From Lysobacterales bacterium (GTDB lineage: Bacteria > Pseudomonadota > Gammaproteobacteria > Xanthomonadales > Wenzhouxiangellaceae): a stretch of 64,000 bases of DNA. Shown here in pieces: positions 17,597 through 24,944 of this stretch. The stretch's first letter is position 1, and every line of letters starts with the position of its first letter. The stretch covers positions 1 to 64,000 of the forward strand of contig PBLG01000044.1 in assembly GCA_002722315.1 (NCBI GenBank), given 5' to 3'. The position numbers were made by a program, and so were the translations under genes. The notes beneath the pieces were generated by a model. That model was not told the origin of the DNA. It did not search any database and saw only the letters and a list, made by a program, of their open reading frames with translations.

Positions 17597-17624
17597 GATT
17601 CGGTATGATGTGAATCGCGTCACG
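17597..17624 (+). promoter_or_regulatory. Promoter-like site with inverted repeat, copy 2
   Basis: GATTC (17597-17601), 10 bases including TATGAT (17604-17609), GAATC (17612-17616), then CGTCACG (17618-17624). Compared with copy 1 at 5507-5534, the central 16 bases and the trailing CGTCACG are identical, and the two arm changes (G to A, C to T) keep base pairing. No good -35 hexamer is present 17 bases upstream (TGGTGG), so an activator or a different role is possible. It lies 48 bases before the regulator start codon. Confidence 0.5.
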
Positions 17625-17671
17625 CAAGGCTGGCAGCTCGACTTTGACGGGCAAGACCCGCATTCAAGAAA

Positions 17672-19756
17672 ATGGATGAAACGCACTTGATTGCCGAGTC
17701 CCGGCTGCGAGTTACGCTTTTCGGGACCTTCAAGCTCGACGCACCTGATGGCGAGGAAGTCGTCGTGCCCGGGAAGCGGGCGCGGGCCCTGTTGGCGATT
17801 CTGTGCCTGGAGCCGGGCGTGGCAGTCGAGCGCGTGCGCCTGTGCGAGCTGTTGTGGCGTGGCCGGTTCAGGGCGCAAGCGCGAGCAAGCCTGCGCCAGA
17901 CCCTGCTCGGGCTGAAAAAGCAATTGATGCCGTTCCAGGCGGATTTCTTCGATGTCACCCGGGATACCGTCGCCGTCAACCCGGCGGCCGTGTGGTCCGA
18001 CCTGGCTGAACTGGAATCGGCGCTCGCCCGCGGCCCGAAGTCGCAAGCCAGCGAATTGCTGCTGAAGATCTCGAATCGTCCGCTGCTCGGGCGCCTCGAA
18101 TTCGGCGAGGCGTTCCAGCAATGGCTGGACGCCCGGCGCGCTCAGGTCGAGCAGCGCCTGCAGCGGGCCGTCGAGGAGGCGCTTTCGGATTTACACGGCC
18201 GCGGAGACGCGCGCGAACACGCTCGGCTTATGGATGGCTGGCGGCTTCGGCGCCCTGCAAGCGCGGCAGACGAGTCCGACGCGAGAGTCCGCATTGCCGT
18301 CCTTCCGTTCAAGACCCTGTCGCCTGACCACACGGCAGACCACATCGCCCAGGGATTCTTCGACGAACTGATCACGACCCTGGGACAGGTGCCGGAGTTG
18401 CTGGTGGCGGGGCGCGGATCTTCGCTGAACGTCGCCGGCGCCGGACTCCCTCTGCCGGAAATCGCCCGTACACTTCACGTTTCCTACCTGGTCCAGGGTT
18501 CGGTTCAGCGCGACAGCGACGAGATGCGTGTCCATGTTTGCCTGGTCGACGGCAACAGCGGATTCGAGCGTTGGTCGCAAGGCTATCGTGGCAACACCGG
18601 CAACATATTCGGACTTCAGGAAGACATCGCCCGGGCTGTCAGCCGCGAATTGGGCAACACACTTGGGCTGCAGATGCAGGCGCCGAAGCATCGCCGAACC
18701 ACTTCCAGCAAGGCCGCATACGAGCTCTATCTCCAGGGCCGCGCGCTGACCGCGCGCGCGATCGGCGACGGCGTGCTGGCCAAGGCCGTGGAGTTACTGG
18801 AAGCCTCCCTGGCGATCGACCCCAAGTTTGCGGCCTGCTGGACGGCGCTGGCTGAAGCGCACGTCTACACCGCCGTCTATACCCCCTGCCTCGACCGGGC
18901 CGCGCAATCGGCGCGGATGGCCGAATGCGCGATGAGGGCGATCGAACTCGAGCCCAACCAGGGCCACGCGCGCGCCATGCTGGGCATCCATCGCTGGACG
19001 CTCAACGATCCGGTCGGCGCGCTGGACCTGGCCTACGAGGCCTACCGGCTGGAGCCGGACAATCCCGATGTCGCATTGCGGCTGGGCTCTTTCCTTCTCT
19101 ACATCGGCCGAACGCGCGAGGCGCTTCGCTACATCGAGGCCGCGATCGACCAGGACCCGGTCAACGGCCGCAACTTCGCGATGCTTTCCGTCGCTCACCT
19201 CAACCTCGGAAACCTCGAAGCAGCAATCATGGCAGGGCAGCGAATGGTCGATCTCGGCCTGCCGTCGATGTGGCTCGCGGTCGCCACGGCGGCGTCGGGA
19301 GATCGCAGGCTCGCGGTGGAGCAATACTGGCAGACGAGATTGTTGATGAACACCGTGATCTTTCCGCCGGCCGGCACCAAGCCGCTTACCGGGCCGGCCC
19401 TCGATACCTACTGGCGGATGGCAGCCAGGGGCGTTTGCAGCGGACGAACGGTCCATCGGAAGGTCTACTGCACCATGCTCGACTATCTCCACGCAACCCT
19501 ACCGGATCCCAGCGACACCAGCATCGTCGCCCCGGCCATCTGGATGGGCTATGCCGGGATGGTCTTCAAGACCCTGGGCGCGCAGATCACCCCGGCCAAC
19601 ATGTACTGCCTGATGTCGCTTTGGGCCGATATCGACCCCATCCGCAACGTTCGCCTCCATCCCGATTTCATGGTGTTCGCCGAGAAGGTCGGCCTGGTAG
19701 CCGCCTGGAAGAAATACGGCTGGCCGGATCTGCTGCCGGCCCCTGACAACCGCTGA
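17672..19756 (+). CDS. BTAD/SARP-type regulator fused to TolB-like/TPR module
   Basis: The 694-residue protein begins with a winged-helix DNA-binding domain of the OmpR/SARP type (LRVTLFGTFKLDAP, then LPGKRARALLAILCL style sequence and ASLRQTLLGLKKQL, about residues 10-95). A short helical BTAD-like region to about 190 precedes a TolB-like block (RIAVLPFKTLSPDHTADHI, YLVQGSVQRDSDEM) and TPRs (about 350-600). It has no membrane segments. The tail LHPDFM...AWKKYGWPD matches the tails of array proteins B and D. It is thus a soluble DNA-binding paralogue of the membrane TolB/TPR proteins at 5.7-13.8 kb and shares their upstream dyad. It is a candidate regulator of that array, by inference. Confidence 0.82.
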   Translation: MDETHLIAESRLRVTLFGTFKLDAPDGEEVVVPGKRARALLAILCLEPGVAVERVRLCELLWRGRFRAQARASLRQTLLGLKKQLMPFQADFFDVTRDTVAVNPAAVWSDLAELESALARGPKSQASELLLKISNRPLLGRLEFGEAFQQWLDARRAQVEQRLQRAVEEALSDLHGRGDAREHARLMDGWRLRRPASAADESDARVRIAVLPFKTLSPDHTADHIAQGFFDELITTLGQVPELLVAGRGSSLNVAGAGLPLPEIARTLHVSYLVQGSVQRDSDEMRVHVCLVDGNSGFERWSQGYRGNTGNIFGLQEDIARAVSRELGNTLGLQMQAPKHRRTTSSKAAYELYLQGRALTARAIGDGVLAKAVELLEASLAIDPKFAACWTALAEAHVYTAVYTPCLDRAAQSARMAECAMRAIELEPNQGHARAMLGIHRWTLNDPVGALDLAYEAYRLEPDNPDVALRLGSFLLYIGRTREALRYIEAAIDQDPVNGRNFAMLSVAHLNLGNLEAAIMAGQRMVDLGLPSMWLAVATAASGDRRLAVEQYWQTRLLMNTVIFPPAGTKPLTGPALDTYWRMAARGVCSGRTVHRKVYCTMLDYLHATLPDPSDTSIVAPAIWMGYAGMVFKTLGAQITPANMYCLMSLWADIDPIRNVRLHPDFMVFAEKVGLVAAWKKYGWPDLLPAPDNR

Positions 19757-19865
19757 GTCGCCCCAACACAAAAACGCTGACTGGCCCCCGAAACGGCCCG
19801 GGGTCGATGCGCCAGGCGCCGAGTATTGCGACCGGACAGCATCAACAAAGGTGGTTGGTCGCCGA

Positions 19866-21197
19866 TTACCCGGACCGGCCCGCCGAGACGATCAGCCCGT
19901 CCACCGGTGCATTTCCTTCGGTGCGGATGACTGCTTCGGTTAGCTCGACCGCTTGCAGGCCCGAGCCAGCGAGTGCTGCGCGTACGTGATCAGGATGCTG
20001 GCTGTAACGACCCGTTGGATGCAAGTGACTGCCGGGACAGTTTGATTTCTCTACCGTGAACGCGAGCAGGCCGTTTGGCTTGAGCGCCCGCGCTGCCGAT
20101 GACAGGATCGCGCTCAGGTCGCCGAAGTAGGTCAGCACGTCAACGAAAGCGCAGATGTCGAAAGATTGCTCGTGCTTGTCCAGGAAGTCGCCCAGCTCGG
20201 CTTCGACCAGCGAATCGTAACGACCGGTCGCCCGGGCGCGCTGCAGCATGGCGGACGATAGATCCACGCCGACCAGCTGTCGCGCATAGGGGCGCAGAAA
20301 GCCGGAACACAGTCCAGTGCCGCAGCCTCCGTCGAGCACGTCCAGGTCTCTGTTGGCTCCCGGAAGTCGATCAGCGATCGCGTCGGCGATCAATTCCGGC
20401 GCCCGGTAGTCCAGTGATCGAATGTGCTTGTCGAAGTCCGCCGCATATGCATCGAAGCTGGCCTTGACGGCGGCGTCGGGCATCCGGGCGGGCGCCTGGG
20501 CTCTTTCAAGCGCCTCGAGCATGAACATGGCGGTCGGATGACCGGGAACCCGCTGGACCCATCGGCGATAGGCCTCCAAGGTGCGGCGCAAGCGAAAGCG
20601 CGAGAGGCGCCCGGCTTGTTCCAGCTGCAGCAGCGCACGGCAAAGGCTGTTGTGTGCCGGGCTGAAGCCGGGTTCGATCGCGATGACCTTCTCGTAGGCC
20701 TGCACGGCTTGTTTCAGCGCCCCGGCGCTGCCCAGTGCATTCGCCAGGGCATGCCATCCCGCGGCCTGGCCCGGCGCAAGCGCCACAGCACGCCGACCGA
20801 CGGCAATCGCCTCGTCGAAGCGGCCCAACTTGCGCAACGCGACGCAGTGATTGGTGTGGTTGCCCGAATCGAGCGGCCGTTCCGCGACCAGCGCGCGGCA
20901 AAGCGGCTCGGCTTCCTCGCAGCGATTCATGTCGTTGAGGAGATTGCCGAGATTCCTGCGAATATCGTAATCCTCCGGATTGCGCGCATGGGCTCTGCGC
21001 ACCAGTACCAGCCCGGCTTCGTGGTTGCCGTCCATGTGCTCCAGCACACCGAGAAAATGCAGCGCCTGCGTCAATTCGGGGTGGCGCTTCAGGATGCGCT
21101 TGTAGCGGCGTCGCGCTTCACCGAACAGGCCGCGCCTGTGTTGGGCTTTGGCCTCCTCGAGTTGCTGGAGCAAAGCCGGGGACACTGCTCGACTCAC
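19866..21197 (-). CDS. TPR-containing SAM-dependent methyltransferase
   Basis: The protein is about 443 residues from a GTG at 21197 (a TTG at 21242 would add 15). The first half holds TPRs (EAKAQHRRGLFGEARRRYKR onward, about residues 5-190). The second half is a class I methyltransferase with SAM motif VLDGGCGTGLCSG, an acidic residue after beta-2 (VGVDLSSAML), FVDVLTYFGD as motif II, and LKPNGLLAFTVE. Relatives are annotated as TPR/methyltransferase-11 proteins that methylate unknown targets. It is cytoplasmic, convergent with the BTAD-type gene, and followed upstream by the exported DGFE-tailed protein on the same strand. Confidence 0.82.
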   Translation of the reverse strand: MSRAVSPALLQQLEEAKAQHRRGLFGEARRRYKRILKRHPELTQALHFLGVLEHMDGNHEAGLVLVRRAHARNPEDYDIRRNLGNLLNDMNRCEEAEPLCRALVAERPLDSGNHTNHCVALRKLGRFDEAIAVGRRAVALAPGQAAGWHALANALGSAGALKQAVQAYEKVIAIEPGFSPAHNSLCRALLQLEQAGRLSRFRLRRTLEAYRRWVQRVPGHPTAMFMLEALERAQAPARMPDAAVKASFDAYAADFDKHIRSLDYRAPELIADAIADRLPGANRDLDVLDGGCGTGLCSGFLRPYARQLVGVDLSSAMLQRARATGRYDSLVEAELGDFLDKHEQSFDICAFVDVLTYFGDLSAILSSAARALKPNGLLAFTVEKSNCPGSHLHPTGRYSQHPDHVRAALAGSGLQAVELTEAVIRTEGNAPVDGLIVSAGRSG

Positions 21198-21249
21198 GCG
21201 ACCTTGCCCGGCATCAGCACAACGCGCGAAAACCCACTTCAAGAATCAC

Positions 21250-22122
21250 TCAAGGACACACCGGCGTCTCGAAGCCGTCGAAAAAGACAAGTCCACCGTC
21301 GCGTGGTGCGACCTCCAGTAGGGAAACCAGGTTCAGGGTCGCAGCGCCGTCACTCACCGCCAGCATCAGCTGCAGATCGCTCGCCTGATCCGGCGCGTTG
21401 CCGGTGATGGTGCATAGCAAGGCGCCTGGATCGGCGGTGCAAGTGGACGTCAGCGGGGCGGGCAGACCAGGCTGGATTGGGTCGATGCCGCGCTGATGGG
21501 TGAACACGCCCGACAGCGGATCGCCGTCCGCATCAGCGGCCAGATAGTCGATCGGCGCGATGCGAGACCCCGTGGTGCGGGTCTGCACTTGACAGACCAC
21601 CATTCCCTCGGGCGCGGTATTGGCCGGGCAGCTGCAATCGCCCGCGCGCAACGATTGCGTCTGCGGGACCGCGGCCAGGGCCAGGAAGGGCCGATCGTGG
21701 AGGCGGCGCAACAGATCGGGCGGCGGACGGCGGCCGGTTATGGCGTGCAGGCGCTGGGGCAGCATCAGCGTGTCGACCTGCGTGATCTGTTCGCAGCGCT
21801 GCGAGTTCGGGAAGAAAAGCAGCAGGCTGTCGGGTCGCACGGCCAGTTTCATGCAAGCGTGTCGAAGCGCGCTGGATGCCAGGTAGTGCCCGGCCTGAAT
21901 CTCCACAAACGCGGCAAGACGCCGATCGGTCAATTGGCCGCCCGACAGCATCACGACGGGTTCATGGGTCGCAGCACCGGGCTCGGACGTTGCCGCACCG
22001 ACCTGCGACGACACCAGCAGGGCCGGCAGCAGGATGAGTGCCAACACAAATCGCAGCCGGAGCGACCTGCGCACCCTGCTCTGACGTGGGCCATTCAACT
22101 CAGAACGGCGGAATCGAGACAT
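21250..22122 (-). CDS. Exported protein with C-terminal DGFE motif
   Basis: The 290-residue protein has a basic N terminus and hydrophobic export segment (LRFVLALILLPALLVSS, about residues 24-40). The mature part has eight or more cysteines, including CSCPANTAPEGMVVC and CTADPGALLC, and ends VFFDGFETPVCP. A FxDGFE motif at the extreme C terminus recurs on secreted proteins of Xanthomonadales-like bacteria and may be a sorting or anchoring tag; that role is inference. I do not recognise the main domain. The start overlaps the end of the Hcp-like gene by 23 bases on the same strand, so the two are probably co-expressed and exported together. Confidence 0.6.
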   Translation of the reverse strand: MSRFRRSELNGPRQSRVRRSLRLRFVLALILLPALLVSSQVGAATSEPGAATHEPVVMLSGGQLTDRRLAAFVEIQAGHYLASSALRHACMKLAVRPDSLLLFFPNSQRCEQITQVDTLMLPQRLHAITGRRPPPDLLRRLHDRPFLALAAVPQTQSLRAGDCSCPANTAPEGMVVCQVQTRTTGSRIAPIDYLAADADGDPLSGVFTHQRGIDPIQPGLPAPLTSTCTADPGALLCTITGNAPDQASDLQLMLAVSDGAATLNLVSLLEVAPRDGGLVFFDGFETPVCP

Positions 22123-22669
22123 CGCCGTCGCGGCTGAAAGCGAAGCATTGGGCCGCGCCCAGGGCGCCGTTGACCGTCGGCCGATAACAGTAGGACACGT
22201 CGACGAAGTAAAGGCTGACATTCTCGGCCGGCTCACCGCCACTCGAGCCGCCGATGGAATTGGACGAAACCGCGACGTCTCGAAAATTGATGCTGAGGTA
22301 CGGTTCAGCCGCCTGGCAGGAGGTGCCGCAGTCGGCATACTGCCTGTACCTCACGACGCCCTTCATCGACGTTCCGGTGACCAGCAACCGAAAGAAATCT
22401 TCCGATGCGGTATCGACGCTCTTGGTGAAGCTGAAGTCCTGAACGGAAGGAATCCCTCCGGATGGCGGAACGCCGCTGACCGAACTGCTCTGACCCCAGG
22501 ACCACGCCAGCACGTCCACGCAGCCGACATCGGTCGGCCGCTCGCTCTCTCCCTCGATGCCGTCGATGCACAGAACGCCCGCATCGTTGGTCTGCGCCAT
22601 CGCGAGGCCCGGATGAAATCCCACAAGGCCAAGCAGGAGAAGAATCAAATTCTTGAACGGATTCGGCAT
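22100..22669 (-). CDS. Hcp-like protein with Sec signal peptide
   Basis: The 189-residue protein carries a clear signal peptide (FKNLILLLLGLVGF, cleavage near AMAQT). The mature domain then begins LCIDGIEGESERP, followed by VLAWSWGQSSSVSG, closely resembling the start of Hcp, the type VI secretion tube protein (IDGIxGES...SWG). FFRLLVTGTSMKGVVRYRQY and a final beta strand fit the same fold. Normal Hcp is cytoplasmic and lacks a signal peptide, and no other T6SS gene is in the window. Six cysteines suggest disulfides outside the cytoplasm. It may be an exported ring-forming relative rather than a T6SS part. The first ATG (22669) with the export signal was chosen; the frame is open to 22744. 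Confidence 0.68.
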   Translation of the reverse strand: MPNPFKNLILLLLGLVGFHPGLAMAQTNDAGVLCIDGIEGESERPTDVGCVDVLAWSWGQSSSVSGVPPSGGIPSVQDFSFTKSVDTASEDFFRLLVTGTSMKGVVRYRQYADCGTSCQAAEPYLSINFRDVAVSSNSIGGSSGGEPAENVSLYFVDVSYCYRPTVNGALGAAQCFAFSRDGDVSIPPF

Positions 22670-22752
22670 TGGCCTGACTCTCTGGTTAGGAATGGTTGAC
22701 AAATCGAGCATACCTGCAAAGCGGACCCCGGCTCGCGAGGACATGGAAGAAA

Positions 22753-22768
22753 TGACGCATTATTGACG
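22753..22768 (+). promoter_or_regulatory. TGACG direct repeat, copy 1
   Basis: TGACG occurs at 22753-22757 and again at 22764-22768, 11 bases apart (one helical turn), in the divergent region between the Hcp-like gene and the small lipoprotein gene. The same TGACG-N6-TGACG arrangement is found at 23428-23443 before another small exported gene. Direct repeats at one-turn spacing are common for response-regulator binding; the binding protein is unknown. Confidence 0.35.
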
Positions 22769-22940
22769 TTCACGCCATTGATCCGTCTTCCGGATCAGGC
22801 GCAGAATCAGCTTCGCAAAAAAATCGCAAACGTCAGTTTCAAGTCGGAACGAATCCAGAGCCGAAAGGCTCGCAGCTCGGGCTCGAAGACCAATCTTTCG
22901 GCATGGAACGTACGCTTACATCCAAAAAAAGGGAACACCC

Positions 22941-23315
22941 ATGAAAAAGATTTGTGCCGTTGCCGCCCTGGCAATGACTGCAGGTTGCGCGACGCTTACC
23001 GAAGATGCCATGACGCCCATCGCCTTCTCATTCAGCGACGGCTCGAACGGCGAGTGTGTACTGGAGAATAAGCGAGGCCTCTGGAACGCCGGAATTCCGT
23101 CGACGGTATACGTCAGGAAATCCGACGATTCGCTGCGCTACAGGTGCAATACCACTGATGGCCGAGAAGCCGTCGGCGCCATCGAAAGTGAAATGGGCGC
23201 GAAGATCGTCGCGAGTGCGGTTTTTCTGGACTTCGGAATCACGGATGCGATCACTGACAAGCACCGCGATTATGTCGCGAGCTTCGTAATTCCGATAAGA
23301 GCGATCGAAGACTGA
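22941..23315 (+). CDS. Small lipoprotein of unknown function
   Basis: The 124-residue protein has a lipoprotein signal (MKKICAVAALAMTAGC, with TAGC as the lipobox), so it is lipid-anchored in the envelope. The mature part contains two further cysteines flanking a WNAGIPSTVYVRKSD segment (CVLENKRGLW ... LRYRC) and a glycine/alanine-rich hydrophobic stretch (KIVASAVFLDFGI). Small lipoproteins with a C-x-LENKRG beginning are common in gammaproteobacteria without known function. A purine-rich AAAAAAAGGGAAC site precedes the ATG. It stands alone between the Hcp-like gene and the next small exported gene. Confidence 0.65.
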   Translation: MKKICAVAALAMTAGCATLTEDAMTPIAFSFSDGSNGECVLENKRGLWNAGIPSTVYVRKSDDSLRYRCNTTDGREAVGAIESEMGAKIVASAVFLDFGITDAITDKHRDYVASFVIPIRAIED

Positions 23316-23427
23316 GTCTTCGCTACGTTCGAGGCAAAACCCATCCTGCCGACGTCGATAATCGGCGCGGCGGATGGTCGGAAGGTCTTGATTTCAGCTT
23401 CCCGGGGAACGCCGGCTGGCGTAAAAA

Positions 23428-23446
23428 TGACGATAAATTGACGATA
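23428..23446 (+). promoter_or_regulatory. TGACGATA direct repeat, copy 2
   Basis: TGACGATA is repeated exactly at 23428-23435 and 23439-23446 with an 11-base period, followed by GCATTATTG, a string also present around the 22753 site. It lies 113-131 bases before the ATG of the small exported protein at 23559. The match in pattern and nearby sequence suggests a shared regulator. Confidence 0.4.
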
Positions 23447-23558
23447 GCATTATTGTGCTACGCATCACACTCCGATTAGATTCTCTTCATGGCCTGACAC
23501 ATCGCCCACCGACCTTTCTTCGCGTGGGGTGCCCGAAGCCGAATTGGGAGAAAAGTAC

Positions 23559-23930
23559 ATGAAGAAGACCCTCGCAGCACTGCTGATTCTTTCCGCCTCT
23601 GCCGCCCAGGCGGGCCATCTAGACGTGATCAGCTTCACGCTGAACGAGAAATGCACGCTGGGACAGTATCTCGAAGTCGTCGAAGACTTCAATGAGTGGG
23701 GCAGCACCTACGGCTACCAGACGGAGATTGCCGTGCCGTCGTTCAGCGACAACCTCGAAACGATCTACTGGCTCGGCCGCAGCGCCAATGCCGAAGCTTT
23801 CGGCAAGGCCCACGACGCCTGGGAGGCCGCGCAGACCGACGCCAACAGCGTTCCGGCTCGACTGATGCAGCGCTTCGGAGAGTGCGGCGGTGGCAACGAT
23901 ACGCGGCGCGCTTACAGAACGTTCCCGTAA
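23559..23930 (+). CDS. Small exported protein of unknown function
   Basis: The 123-residue protein has a signal peptide (MKKTLAALLILSASAAQA, mature from GHLDV). The mature 105 residues begin HLDVISFTL and look like a small alpha/beta domain: strand, helix (CTLGQYLEVVEDFNEWG), strand, then WLGRSANAEAFGKAHDAWE. That order and the tail helix fit a dimeric ferredoxin-like (antibiotic monooxygenase-type) barrel, but this is a weak inference. Two cysteines (EKCTL, GECGG) could form a disulfide. GGGAG before the ATG supports the start at 23559. The next gene encodes a similar-looking exported protein, so they may be distant paralogues. Confidence 0.6.
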   Translation: MKKTLAALLILSASAAQAGHLDVISFTLNEKCTLGQYLEVVEDFNEWGSTYGYQTEIAVPSFSDNLETIYWLGRSANAEAFGKAHDAWEAAQTDANSVPARLMQRFGECGGGNDTRRAYRTFP

Positions 23931-24234
23931 GCGGCTCGCGAACCTGGCCACACCATAGGCTCCGGTGCGCAAAACGGCCCGAGCTGGCGGATGGACCCGG
24001 CCCCGCTCGAACTCGTCGGCGGGACAATCGGCAAACCGGTCTTTCGGTTCGATCACGGATTCGACTCATCTCGGCCCGAAGCATGGGCTGCGGCGGGCGT
24101 TGGCCGCAGTACACCCAAGGGCCCGAAAGAATGAGGGAAAGCGTCTTCTGAAAGCGAGCGATCGTCAAAGTGAAGATCACCACCACAAAGCGCGATCAAA
24201 CATTGATCGAGTCAACAACCAAAGAGGAAACACC
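23931..24234 (+). other. 304-base intergenic region
   Basis: No gene is supported here. Apart from a perfect 7-bp dyad (24193-24209) close to the next start codon, I see no strong hairpin, repeat or T-run. A same-strand frame open from 23965 into the next gene lacks a start signal and reads as non-protein-like before the signal peptide at 24235. Confidence 0.5.
24193..24209 (+). promoter_or_regulatory. Inverted repeat near start codon
   Basis: CGATCAA (24193-24199) and TTGATCG (24203-24209) form a perfect 7-bp dyad around ACA, 25 bases before the ATG of the exported protein at 24235. It could be a repressor operator or a small leader hairpin; there is no second copy to choose between these. 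Confidence 0.3.
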
Positions 24235-24708
24235 ATGAAACAGTCCAATCTCGTACGTACGTTTGCAGCCACGCTCTCGCTGCTGTTTGTCCTGTGCGCT
24301 GCCGCGCCGGCGGCCGCTCAACTCCAGGTCTGGGAAGACTTCGAAGTCTCAGATGCCACCTGGAGCATAACGATGGTCAAGCTCGATCCGGGCACCCAGA
24401 ATATCTACCTCGAAGGCCTGAAATCGACCTGGGTTGCGGCCAACGAAGTGGCCAAGTCTCTTGGGCATGTAGAAGACTATTCGATCTATGCCAACCAGGC
24501 GGTCGCTGCAGGCGCCTTCGATCTGCTGCTGGTGATCAAGTTTCCGAGCACGGAAATGACTGGCCCGAGTCGTGAACGATACAACACGTTCATGGAAGCA
24601 TGGGGCAAGGAGAATCAGGAAGCAAGCAACGAAAAGGTTCTCGAACTGTACAACGAAATCCGTGAAATCCAGGGCGAATACATGCTCCGGGAAATCACGA
24701 TCAAGTAA
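24235..24708 (+). CDS. Exported protein of unknown function
   Basis: The 157-residue protein carries a signal peptide (about 30 residues, ending APAAAQ). The mature part opens LQVWEDFEVSD and contains two similar strand-helix halves: WSITMVKLDPGTQNIYLEGL then FDLLLVIKFPSTEMTG, each followed by a helix (VAANEVAKSLGHV, RYNTFMEAWGKEN). This fits a dimeric alpha/beta barrel-like fold, resembling the smaller gene upstream. It has no cysteine in the mature part and no visible catalytic motif. AAAGAGG lies 8 bases before the ATG. A large palindrome directly follows the stop codon and probably ends the transcript. Confidence 0.62.
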   Translation: MKQSNLVRTFAATLSLLFVLCAAAPAAAQLQVWEDFEVSDATWSITMVKLDPGTQNIYLEGLKSTWVAANEVAKSLGHVEDYSIYANQAVAAGAFDLLLVIKFPSTEMTGPSRERYNTFMEAWGKENQEASNEKVLELYNEIREIQGEYMLREITIK

Positions 24709-24712
24709 ACCA

Positions 24713-24776
24713 GGGAACCTCTGAATGGCCCTGCGTGGGCGCCGTCGCGCCCACGCAGGGTTGTTCAGAGGGTCCC
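24713..24776. repeat. 64-base palindromic repeat element / terminator
   Basis: An outer stem GGGAACCTCTGAA (24713-24725) pairs with TTCAGAGGGTCCC (24764-24776) with one mismatch. The inner stem CCCTGCGTGGGCGC (24729-24742) pairs perfectly over 14 bases with 24747-24760 around CGTC. It starts 5 bases after a stop codon. One arm is nearly repeated at 3156-3176, which suggests a dispersed palindromic element (REP or MITE-like) serving as a transcript end. No transposase is nearby. Confidence 0.65.
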
Positions 24777-24786
24777 TAGCCGTCCA

Positions 24787-24820
24787 CTACGCTGCAAGGG
24801 CGGTGTCTCTTGCAGCGTAG
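24787..24820. terminator. Perfect 12-bp hairpin
   Basis: CTACGCTGCAAG (24787-24798) pairs perfectly with CTTGCAGCGTAG (24809-24820) around a 10-base loop. It lies 11 bases after the 64-base palindrome and 125 bases before the next gene, with no T-run. It may be a second terminator stem or part of a compound repeat. Confidence 0.45.
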
Positions 24821-24944
24821 CTGGATTCCCTTAGAGCAAAGATGCAAGGAGAACTGCCATGTATCGCTCAGCTCTTGTGCGAGCAGTCGCAGGCAGGACG
24901 GTAGACAGTCAGCTGGCCTCATGCCCGTTCACCGGAGAGGAGCC

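Noticed and set aside
22100-22669. A type VI secretion locus
   Set aside because: Only one Hcp-like gene; no Tss sheath, baseplate or ATPase gene anywhere in the window.
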